Origin: Cyrtodaria siliqua
Taxonomy: Eukaryota > Mollusca > Bivalvia > Adapedonta > Hiatellidae
Direction: 5' to 3'
Assembly (NCBI GenBank): GCA_037043455.1
Contig: JAWPHD010001424.1
Coordinates: forward strand, 1-64,000
Length of the DNA: 64,000 nucleotides
The translations under genes were made by a program, and so were the position numbers. Positions within the stretch are counted from its first letter, which is position 1. Every line of letters starts with the position of its first letter. This document shows, in pieces, positions 21,216 through 32,900 of the stretch. The notes beneath the pieces were generated by a model that did no database searches, was not told where the DNA came from, and saw only the letters and a program-made list of their open reading frames with translations.

Positions 21216-22479
21216 TAATAGAATGAATGGGAAACGTACTGAGTAATAAGTGTCAATAAGGAGATTAGTAAGTGACACGTATAAAGTATGACCCAAATTT
21301 CGTCTACTATATAAGTATAGTTATTCTTAAGAATTTTATATATTATGTTGTTACTTACGTAGACTAATAAGTAATCATATGACATTTATATAAAGTTAAA
21401 TACGACGATTATCTGCACTCTAATAGAAAGGGTTTACAATTTGGTAAAATTATACTGAATAAACGAATTTAAATCAAACTATCAGTGTTTTCGAGCCCAG
21501 CAGACAAAACATACAAGCTAATCCACTGGGCCGTCCAACATTGTAGTTTAGTCTAAATCTTCTTTTCAAATTGTGTGCCCAGGATGAAAGAACTGACAGC
21601 GCTAAATACTTGAACTCTATGTTTTTTGATAGGATCTAAAATGTTAGTTAAATTAAAGGGTAATGATAAGTTTAGCAATTTTAATTTTAAGATATCTCTC
21701 TGTAATAACTATCTGTTAACTTGTTATTAAAATTGTTGATATTATCAGATTGTATATTATCTAGATTTATATCTTTACATAACATATTAAAAAGACATGT
21801 TTCTGTTTTTATCAAGTATATATACTATTTCTAGAAATGTAACGGCTTCAGCGCATCCAAGCTTTCTTTACAAACACTAATTAGTATACAGTTATTATAA
21901 CGGTATAAAGGTGTCAGTTAATCACTCAAAGTTAAGTGGATACTGTCATTAAGTGTGCTTGTTTGCTTTTCTTTTGTGGACGTTTAATGTTTTTCACACC
22001 TACACTGTTCATTGCCATTTGAGCAAATGCTATCATTTAAGTTGTGCTTGTGTATTATGGTATTAATTTACTATTTACAAAGTAAAGAGATATGGCTTAT
22101 ATTTACATTTATTTAATTATCAATTTGGCGTTTCCGTATAAAAATAAATATTTATTCTTATACATTACACATTAAGAACATGTGATATACATAAGAGGAA
22201 TATTTATTAAAACGTGATTGGAGTGTGTCTATATAATTCAATAAGTTTTTCATTGATGCAAAAGCTAGATAACATATATATGAAGTGGATTTATACTGTT
22301 GCAATGTAAATTTACATGTTGAATTTCTACGTTTTGCGTATAGATTCGAAGAATGAAGTGGATTGTGTCTATATAATTCAACACGTATTTCAGTGATTCC
22401 GAAGGTGGTTTATACGTCAATATCTATGTAATAAAGTGAATTTATACTGATGCCACGTAAATTTACATTTTAATATCTA

Positions 22480-22912
22480 CGTTTTATGCCTTGAATCGCA
22501 TACGTGTAAATAATTCAGGAACGATACTTCGTATATTAAGCCTGTCAATTATTCAGTAACGATAATCCAGTAAACTACTACTACGTTGTCTGTCCTTGAA
22601 TCTCATACGTGTAAATAATTCAGGAACGATAATTCGTATATAAGGCGTGTCAGTAATTCAGGAACGATAATCGTTAGTGACACGTATAATAGAAATGACA
22701 ATGGGAAACGTATCTACTGCTACGTTGTCTGTACTTGAATCGCATACGTGTAAATAATTCAGGAACGATAATTCGTATACAAGGCGTGTCAATAATTCAG
22801 GAACGATAATCGTTAGTGACACGTATAATAGAAGTGAGAATGGGAAACGTATCTTGTATCGTTGTCGCATACGTGTAAATAATTCAGGAACGATAATCAT
22901 TAAAAAACAAAC
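22480..22912. repeat. About 125-bp tandem repeat, ACGTGTAAATAATTCAGGAA type
   Basis: Three to four units with CGCATACGTGTAAATAATTC, AGGAACGATAATTCGTATA, AGTGACACGTATAATAGAA and GGGAAACGTATC. Within each unit CAGGAACGATAAT is itself repeated. No gene. Confidence 0.8.
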
Positions 22913-23993
22913 ACGTAAGATATGATACATTTTCTTTCTTTAATTACTGACTCGCACATTAATATATGTTTAATATATCACAATGACAATGTCTAATATA
23001 AGAACGTTTAAGATACAGTTTGTTGACCGTTTTGAAAGAACACTTACAAACATATATATTATATAACCAATACATTACAAAAATTAAACTTTATACGACT
23101 TTATATAAAATTGGCAAAAAATATGAACTCAAAACAGTATAATTAATGTAAATATTACGGGCGTGATAACCGCTACCGACCTACTCTTACGGTTGTGCTT
23201 TTATTACGTACGTGTCAATAGACACTCCGTTTTATTTATGGCATTTCCTTAACAATTCGAAAGTTAAAACTTTTTGAAAGCGATATTGAAGTGTCTTTAA
23301 TGTTCCGGAAAATACTACTCACAAAGAGCTATCATTTATTGTAATGACTTTCGTTGAGATTTAATACAGGTTTTCATAATTTCATTTTTTTTTCAAAAAC
23401 CAATTAGCAATTCCTCCAAAAGATCTGAGTATTTTGGTCTATTACACAATATAGGGTCTGCATCAGGTCAAAATAACTACTTCTGAGAATGTCTTTAAGC
23501 ATCAGTATTGTAAATGAGTGACACAGAGCTCTGGTCATCGCAATGTTCAAGTGAGATTACAGTTACCCCACCCATTTACTTAGTTAACAATTGCTGTGCA
23601 ATTTGACAGATGCATTTTCCTTTGAAACTAAAGAATGCAAATAAATTAATCGAAATTAATACCTGTGCTAGATAATGTTTTGCAGGAGAAAACATTATAA
23701 TCTATCAGAGCTGGTGAAATAAGTCTTAAAAACATGTTTTGGTTTATGTTTCTCAAAATATTATGCTGGCCAAAGTCAGGCGGGAGCAGTTATTGCATAT
23801 AATTTTAAATAACAATATATTAAAGTATTTGGATTATGAAAGGTAAAAACAATGATTATTTATATTTATGTTATATAACTGAAGGAAAAAATCTCATATG
23901 CACTTAAATATATACACAAATTAAAGAGGTGCAAAACATATATATTGGGTTTTCTACGTCCTGATCCCTAAACCGGAAGCACGTGTTGTAAAC

Positions 23994-23998
23994 ATGAG
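23994..23998 (+). CDS. NLE1: NLE1 candidate exon 1 (ATGAG then GTAAAC donor)
   Basis: Five coding bases, ATGAG, stand directly before a GTAAAC donor. Joined to the T at 26955 they give M-S-L-E-K-E-P-E in the frame of the NLE domain. Chosen because the exon 2 open frame has no natural upstream Met without running through its acceptor. Inference from phase and donor only; a transcript would settle it. Confidence 0.5.
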
Positions 23999-26900
23999 GT
24001 AAACACAGATCTGTCACGTATTTGTATTTTAGCATTACTGTTTAATATAGGTGTTGACTGTCACTATTTGAAATATAAACAAGTTCAATCAATGTCACCT
24101 TCAATGTTTGTGCTAACCCCAGTTTGATATATTAGTAAACGGCACGTTTGAATCGATTGTAAATTCATACCTTACAACTCGCGTGTATTCGGATAGTTAT
24201 GGAATTTCGGACAAAACTTTGTTTTCGTTAAACGTGTTAAATTACTTTAATATAATGATTTTACAGGTTATTTGTTTACTTGAGTTAACAATATATACAC
24301 TTATTTATTTGTAGAGTAGTGTCAGGCAAAGTCAATGAAACATTAGTTTTATATTTTTGAGAAATCTGATTATTGCGCAATCCATTTGTATACAACCAGT
24401 TACAGGTAAATGGCAAATAATCGATATCTCAGAGGCTAAAGCACTGGCACGATAAGCCAGATAATTGAAATTAAATACAGTTTGAAGCACAATTTTTCAC
24501 CTTGGCTCTGGGGTAATGTTTGAATGGTCAAGAATTTATCTGAATTTCTACTCGTCCTACATCAATGAGCACTGGTAATGGCGAGCGGACAAGTGGGGCG
24601 AGCGGACAAGTGGGGCGAGCGGACAAGTGGAACTTTCCTGCCCCGAGGCTTGTATAATGATACCATTTTGTAGGGCTATGGTTGGCCTTTGATATGGTAT
24701 TTTCAAAATTTGAAATTCCTGTTAAAATAGTTCGATTTAAACATATTTTATTGCCATATATGTACAAGTACAATGCAATCAGGTCGGGCCACAAGTGCTA
24801 TCCACATTGTTAAAATAGTATGATGTAACTTGTTATTGGATTAAATAGATCAACTTTGTACATGATTTTTCAAAATGTTATGCATTGTCATAAAATTGTA
24901 TCTTATCAAAATAAAGCTTGGTTTGCAATCTACTGATTGGTGTATTTGACGAATATGTAATTATATAGTTTTCCTGCATGTTTTTAATCAACTTTCACTA
25001 TGGCTACATAGGCTGCCACATTATGGCCAGTAACATGTACTGCATTTGGGAGCTAAGTTTGGTATCGCACTATATTTTTTTTGGCTGTTTTTATAGCCGT
25101 TATTGGGTTATATTCCCAATGACAAAGCATACCTTTTTTTCCCAATTTTGAGAAGAAAAGTCGCAATTGAAAGAAGAAAAAGAAAAACACTGAAAAGTAG
25201 CAAAAATGTGACAAGTATTGAATATGAAATATGAAATGCTTTATATGCCTCTGTTGATCTTGTTGTACTATAAACAGTATGAAAGATACAAAATTATAAA
25301 ATAAATGTTTGACTGTTTTGTTTGCCGATTTTATGAAAATTTTTAAGGGTATGGGTTCTGTTCCCAAAATGTAGAAAAAAAAGCACTGTCCCTTCTCGTG
25401 TTGCTAACAGAGGTAGATTATTTTAAACAGCTCCATTGCATTACAACTGAAATTACCTTTGACATTATGTATCACACTCAGGGTCTAAGGAGTAGTGGCA
25501 TTTTAAACATTAGGGATGGTTATGGGACATGAGTATTCATTTCATCACAAAAATAAAATAATAAAAGACGTTTGATGGAAATTCAGATATAATGCCATTT
25601 GACTTTGTTGGTATACTTACTTATTAAAGAGACAAAATGGCTTTTGTTACAGATTGTTACTTTTGAACAGTTTTAATATTTACCAAAAAAGGTACAGTAA
25701 TAGGGTCATGATCAATTTTGAAAAGGTAATGGATAACTGGCAAGAATTTAAGGAGTGGTGGCAGAATTAAGGAGTAGTGGCAAGCAACTTTCGAAATTAA
25801 GGAGTACAGTGGTGCCACTATGCCTGGGGAAGACACTGAAACTTTTTCTTTGCCAAAACATCTAATTTTGGCTTGGCATACGTACCATTTGATAAAATTA
25901 AATTGAATTGTTGCTCAGGCCTAAAAAAAAAAATTGTGTGGTTCTGTTAACATGTTCAAAATTGGTAGGTAGGGTAGGTCGGATTTGTTTTTTTTTAAGG
26001 ATTGTTTTTTATGAACGCAAAGAAGATGCACTGAATTATGTACTATAATTACTGTAATTATAATTGTTTTCTATTTGCTCTTCACTTGTGTACATACATA
26101 CTTATATTGTTATTTTTTTTTTTCTTCTCGAAATGGACCAAAAAAACGTCAGGGTCGGCGGGTATTCGTAGGTAGGGTCGGGTGACACCCCATTTTTTTT
26201 TTAGGCCTCATCATCATTGTTACATTATTTTGAGCCACACCAGATAGAGTGGAAAGATACTTTGGAATTCCTGTTCTTTTATTTATTTTATATATGAAAG
26301 TAGATTTTAAGTCAAAATGATACTGAATTGATAAATTGAGGGGCTAATTTTAATGTTTGATAACTACTTCAAGATTGCCATGGACCCCTTAGTCTCGGCT
26401 AGCTAGACCGTATCATGCATATACATGTCTTACTTGCAGATATCGATCTGGGCAGATTAGGTAAATTAAAGCGCCCACTAGCGATTAGCACAATTTATTT
26501 GCGCGTTTTTTTCATGCGCATTTGCGTGATGCCTTGTTGTAAATAAACGTACACCGTCAAATGTTGATGCATCAGTTAAACTTTTTAACGTCTCTTGCTG
26601 CTTCTCATAAGTTAAAAATAAGAAATTATTATTAAATTAACTTAAAAAGATGTATTTTGAAAGTCTCGTTGAATCTCTCAAAATCTCTCCAACATCGCCC
26701 AAAACAAGAGGGCGATTTTAAACGTCCTATTTTCCCCAGGCCCTGGTTCTGGATCCGTGAAGCACAGTGTAGCGGAGAAATCAGAAGCGGGCCGGGTGAC
26801 CGAGGCTATGTACCCCTTAAAATCTTGACAGTTCTGTATAATACTGCCATATACTTTTAACTAACACGTAGAAATATGTTATTTTTGTATATATGCTTAT

Positions 26901-29900
26901 GAAATTATATGACTCTACCTACCGGTATACAGTCTTTATTGTCTATATCCATAGTTTAGAAAAAGAACCAGAGGCTGACCAGTCTGGTCGGCGTATATTG
27001 GCGCAGTTTAAGAGTGAGACAGGGGAGATAACTGGAAGTCCATTCGACCTCCCGCTAGACATCACTGTTGATAAACTTCAGCTCGTCTGTAATGCCCTGC
27101 TTCAGAAGGTAATTAATATCGGTTATGGCTTTGTGTAAAATAGAAACATCCTGTGTACTTTTCATATTTTGACCTAAAGGATGGGCCAAAAAAAAATGCT
27201 GTGTTTCCTATTGCATGCTCTAAAGAAATAGGGTAGGTCAGTAGGCCTTTTTTTTTGGAGCAAGTTATTGTGAGATTCTACATGTATTTATCTCATAAAC
27301 CCCATACAAGTTGATGATACAAGTGAAAGTTTCTCTGTGATGTCAGTATTGTGATAAATCATTGTTCAGAACAAATTTAATATATTATTTTTTTCATAAA
27401 AGTTTTAGGGTCGGCCCCTTGAAAATAGGGTCGGTCGGGCCACCTAAAGGATATAGCTTGAGGTTTCACCCATGTCCTTTGATGAATTAATATTCGCTTG
27501 TTTGAGTATAGTTGAATTAGCTTTTACTGCGTACCAAAACAAAAAGTTTATATGGCGCCTGCAGGAATGAACATTCCAGGCCAACTGTCCATTTACATTG
27601 AGATAAAAATATGCCGAATCTGTTGTGAACTGCAGCACTGCAGAGTTGATGTAAATACTTTTGTAAACACTCCATTTTTTGCTGGAACCACGATCACTCG
27701 AGTTGCGTCTGAAACCACATGAACATGAATTTGGGGGAATTATAACCCTCAGCCTGGATAAGCTGTGACCCTATTCTTGCCGGGAACCACACGCAGGATA
27801 AATATTGGGATGAAAAATACAACACAAGCTAATGATTTAGAAGAGCTTTTGTACATGTAGATTCTTCAGTACAGACTTAGATCATCAAACCAATTTCTTC
27901 ACTAATTACTACATGTAAGTATTTAGGCCAAAAAAAAAGGTTTGTTTCCGCTAACAGCTTCAAAAAAATTGGGTAACTAGGAAGGCAATATTTATTTTTT
28001 ATTATTAATGTTCTTATTTTTGTTAATGATAAAAAGTACTGGGGAAGGTATTAATACCTAGATAATACATGGTTAGGGCCATTTTTCAATATTTAAAAAT
28101 GGACACTGGAAACCCCAAGGGTCATGGGTTCTAATCTCACTGGAGGCATATTTTTTATTTATTTTTTTCCCCAATAAGAAACCTTGGTTCATGGGTTCAA
28201 CTTTTATTCTTATTACTTTTTAGCTCTACTGGCAGAAGGGATGCCGAGTCGTCCATCCATCGTCCATCGTTAACTTTTGTCTCGTTAAAATGATAGGGCC
28301 TTCATTTTTCATCTGATCTTTACCAAACTTTAACAGGTTGTTAATATCCATGAAAGCCCGGATGAGTTCGAAAACCAGCCAGATCGGACAAGTAACAGCG
28401 GAGTTATGGCCCTTGATTTAGTTAAAAATGCTATATTGCTAAATTTTGCCTCGTTAAGACGATACGGCCTTCATTTTTCATCCTATCTTTACCAACTTTT
28501 ACCACATTGTTAATATCAATGAAAGCTCGGACAAGATCGAAAAACAGCCATATTGGACTAGTAACAGCGGAGTTGTGGTCCTTGATTTAGTTAAAAATGT
28601 TATATTTTGCATCGTTAAGACGATAGGGGCTTCATTGTTCATCCGATCTTTATCAGATTGTTAATGTCATTGAAAGCTCGAACAAGTTTGAAAACCAGCC
28701 ATATCGGACCAGTTACATCGGAGTTATGGCCCCTGATTTAGTTCAAAATGATATATTTTGCCTCGTTAAGACGATAGGGCCTTCATTTTTCATCCGATCT
28801 TTACCAAACTTTATCAGATTGTTAATATCTATGAAAGCTTGGTCAAGTTTGAAAACCAGCCAGATCGGTACCAGCCCTTGATTTTGTTAAAAATGCTTTA
28901 ATTTGCGTAATCATACGATAGGGCCTTCATTTTGCATCTGATCTTTGCCAAACTTTACCAGATTTTATGACTTTCTTTTTAATAATAATTTTTTATAATT
29001 TTTTTATTTTTTTTTTGGTGTAAATATTTGTTTAATTATTATTATTATTTTTTTTTATTATTTATTTTTTTTAATTAATATTATTGTTATTATTATTATT
29101 TTTTATTTTTTTTTTTTAATTAAGAAATAATAACGCACTCGTGATTTAATTACTACGCATCGGAACTCCTAACTGTATTTTATTCACCGATAAAACACAG
29201 GTACGTATTTATTATTTGGATTCTAACACAACAATTACCCCAATATTTACGCTATTCAGTATTGTTGGGGCACTATATATTATCTCGGAGGTCAAGGTAA
29301 TCAGGCTGCTATGTTTACAGGCTGTTCCATTGGGCGCCCCCGTATGCAAAGTTCTGCGTTTCAGTGCACTAGTTTTCACGTGACAAACAATTAAGTCATT
29401 GCTTTCGTCATATAGCTTGCGCTGTATGACGTCAAATGTTCTCACCTTGTTCAAGAGGCCCCGTGTGGTTGCCGGGGGCCCCGTTTGGTCACGGGGCAAA
29501 GAATACGGCCACTGCAGATCCCTTTGGAGGGGTAGGCAGAGGGTAGAATCCCCCCAAATTCATGTTCATTTTATCATTTTTTGTTCATGTTCATTAAAGG
29601 TCTTCATCATGATCCCTGCATTGTTTCAGGTGCTATCTCGCTCGCATCAAAAGAACAGTGGCAGAAAAACAATAACGTGGCTCCAGCGTAAATGGAGTTT
29701 CTACGATAGAATTTGCAGCAACTCTGCAGTTCAGGGTGAGAAGGTTCTAGGCCCATTTTCCATATTTTATCTCGATGTACATGGAAGATGAGCCTGGCAT
29801 ATTCATGCCTTTTAGGCGCCATATAGCCTTTTTCATGTGTTGGTGCGCCTTAAAACCCCAATTCAATTCAAGATGCTTATTAATGTTATATGTACATGTG

Positions 29901-32900
29901 CATATGATGGGTTTATTTCGGGGGGGTGCACGGTTTGGGAGAATTGCAATTTTGTTGTAATTAACATTTGATTAAAATTACTGTTCAGTTTGTCTTTGTG
30001 ACGTATATTTACCAAGTGACGTCATGTAACGTGGCGCTTCCAACGGATGAAATATACGCGGGGAATTAATGTAACAGCTGTGTTTTATCGTAGAATAACA
30101 TACAGCTGTCTCCCTTCTTTGTGTATATGAAAGACTGCAGAGGTCGTGTTAGAATTATTATTATATATATTTTTTTTTTAATTATTATTATTATTATTTT
30201 TTTAATTATAATTTTTTTTTTATTATTATTATTATTATTTATTTTTTTTTTTTTTTAAATTATCAAGTTTTTTTTCATATTTTTTTTATTATTATTTTTT
30301 GTTTTAGCTCTGTGTTTTCTTGATTTAGTTAAAAAGTTGTTTTTTGCCCGAAACTTTAAAAAAAAAAGTAAATGGCAGTCACTCGCTTCATTGATGTTAT
30401 AAGAGCCATGTTAGCCAGTAGAGCGTCACAGGCCCTCTTGGGCCTCATGTTATTATTATTTTTTTTTTTAAAAAAATGCAATAAAAAAAGTTAAGGTTGG
30501 CAGCTAAATAATACGGTCGGTCGGGTTAGCGGAAACAAACACTTTTTTCTTTTAAGTCTTAGCAATTAAGATGACACATAATGACATAATTATAACTTGT
30601 TCTTGTCTTCAGTATTACAGTCCCATGAAGAAGCTAATCCAAAAGTTAAAATATATAAACATTACAGACAAAATATATACAACTTAACTATTTTCTGAAA
30701 GACTTGAATTTATTTGAAAATATGTATGTATTTTTCAGGAAGAAAAGGTACCATATTCATTTTTTGTTGATGAAAAAGAAATAACAGACAGATTAGACCA
30801 GGCTCTAGATGATAAAACACTAGAAGGATCCGAGAAAGTGCTTGACATTGTCTACCAACCCCAGGCCGTGTTTAAGGTGCGAGCCGTCACCAGATGTACC
30901 AGTTCTATACCGGGTCATGCGGAAGCAGTCATAGCAGCACAGTTCAGTCCTGATGGAAGGTATGTGACATTTTGTAAGGCGTTTTGTTGTGCTTAGGTTT
31001 GTGCTGTAGGCCCATTTTAGTGAAGTTTGGTATTTGTACAATTCTGTTTAATAGGGACTGTTCTGAAGCTGGGATAGTTTATGTTAATATAATTATGCCC
31101 TACTTTGTTCAGACAGTAATGTGTAGGATTTCTTGACCAACCGTTACATTCTTTGAGTTAACACGTGTAAGGGACACAAACACTGGATTCTGTCTATAGC
31201 CTGGTCACCAGATGGCAGGAAGTTGGCATCGGGATGTAAACACAGTCAGGTATATAACTCATGTTTAGGTGTTTTTAAAGGGACACATGACAATCTTGAA
31301 GATTTTATCAAGCATCACAATTGTCAACTTGCCATGTTAGGGGTTTAAACTAGAAAACTAACATTGATGAAGAGAATGTCCTCTGTATACCAATATATAA
31401 AAGGGGTTCATTAATTGTTTAATCCTTTTAGAGTCTACCTTTAAAACACGTTTTATATACATGGAAGTTGTTTAACATGTGTTGTTTCTTGGCTGCTAAG
31501 AGAAATATATATTTAATAACATCTTTTGTTTGCTATCCAGGTATTTAGCCAGTGGTTCAGGCGACACAACAGTCCGATTCTGGGACGTGACAACAGAGAC
31601 TCCGCAGTACACATGTAAGGGACACAAACACTGGATTCTGTCTATAGCCTGGTCACCAGATGGCAGGAAGTTGGCATCGGGATGTAAAAACAGTCAGGTA
31701 TATAACTCATGTTTAGGTGTTTTTAAAGGGACACATGACAGTTTTGAAGATTTTATCAAGCATCACATTATATTAAGGGCTGCATCAGCAATTTTGGTTC
31801 CTGTAACCCATGGGCTCCCATGGAACGCAAATTATGATAGCCCATAAAATGTGCCCCATTTCACATCAAATTTTGCGTGTAAGCTGTGTTTACAAGTCTA
31901 TATCTCTTACAATTCTTACCCTAGCACAACCAAAGCACAACCAAATTTGGCCATTAGCTTCCCTATAGCATTATCGTAAGGGCTGCTTAAGTTATTTTCG
32001 TTCCTGTAACCCCTGGGCTCCCATGGAACCCAAATTCTGATAGCCCTTAAAATATGTCTGTTTCACATCAAATTTTGCGTGTGAGCTGTGTTTACAGGTC
32101 TATATCTCTTACATTTTTTGTTCTAGCTGAACTAAATTTTGGAATTAGTTTCCTTATAGTATGTTGTAAAGGGTTGGATAAGTAATTTTGTCTTCTGCAA
32201 ATTCTGGGCTCCCATGGAACCCAAATTGTGATGGCCCATAAAATGTGCAATAAATGCAGATCTAGGTTTGCATGTAAGCATGTATATATCTATAATTTTG
32301 GTTGGGATTTGTTATAGCATTACGCATCTTATTACTTCACCCATATTGGGTCATGGGCTCCCTCCTCCCCCCCCTCTCCCCCCCCCCCCCCCCTAGCTAT
32401 AAATTTATTATTCTCCGAAAAATCGAATAGTCAAGCTGCGCTGTTCTCCGACAGCTCTTGTTTATGTTATTCTTATGCTAGATCAACAATTGCCTGGCTG
32501 TGGATCGTACTTGGAATGTTTATTGATGTACATGTATTTCAATTATCTTCAAATGTGCATCTGGCTCCCATCTATACTAAAGGGACAAATGGCAATCTTG
32601 AAGTGTTTATCAAGCATTGCAATTAGCGCCTCGATTTATTTATCCAGTATATACCATTTTGACTTCTACCAGCTTGCATAGGTTCAAATATATTATTGGT
32701 GCAATATAATCCAGGGCTCAAATTTAAGGTGTTTTACTGGCATTTTGCCAGTCATTGTTTCAAAATGCCAGTAAACTGTTGAAGCACTGGCAATATTATG
32801 CCAGAGCTTAACAGCCTGCTTGTTTAGAATATATAAACCTATTTAGGCATAATATAGTTTATAGGCACATATGACCAGTCAAATGATAAGTAAAAAAGCT

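Larger units (their letters stand above)
20948..23993. promoter_or_regulatory. Shared head-to-head intergenic region of MRPL18 and NLE1
   Basis: About 3.05 kb between the two candidate start codons, transcribed outward on both sides. No TATA box or CpG island is obvious. It contains short tandem repeats (21125-21215 and 22480-22910). Promoters are inferred from gene orientation only. Confidence 0.4.
28221..30450 (+). mobile_element. Family C non-autonomous element (Helentron-like)
   Basis: Starts after a T-run with TAGCTCTACTGGCAGAAGGG. About four 155-bp core units follow to 28970 (CGATAGGGCCTTCATTTTTC, ATCCGATCTTTACCAAAC, GAAAACCAGCCATATCGGAC, GGAGTTATGGCCCTTGATTT). TTA/TTTA low-complexity DNA flanks a later insertion. 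It ends with the subterminal GCCAGTAGAGC, hairpin AGGCCCTCTTGGGCCT and CATGTT. Subterminal repeat and hairpin fit families A and B. Confidence 0.75.
27925..30560. mobile_element. Outer DNA transposon with 16-bp perfect TIR, host of nested insertions
   Basis: GTTTGTTTCCGCTAAC at 27940-27955 and its exact complement at 30525-30540, inside AGGCC/A-run ends (27925, about 30555). Interior near the right end has ACGGTCGGTCGGGTT. The middle is occupied by the family C element at 28221-30450, so the original element was short. No transposase frame. It lies in NLE1 intron 2. Confidence 0.75.

Noticed and set aside
24528..25367. Minus-strand open frames of 88 and 104 codons in NLE1 intron 1
   Set aside because: No domain, homopolymer-driven composition (FFFFFF) or minisatellite overlap, and no splice context.
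26657..26860. Possible 5' exon of NLE1 just upstream of exon 2
   Set aside because: The frame is not continuous with the NLE domain, has no donor that fits phase, and no family resemblance. The ATGAG/GTAAAC candidate at 23994 fits phase better.
29399..29960. Open frames of 61-130 codons on both strands
   Set aside because: They coincide with the type C SINE/MITE-like element; the same peptides appear at 6604-7022 where the element is inserted in a satellite.
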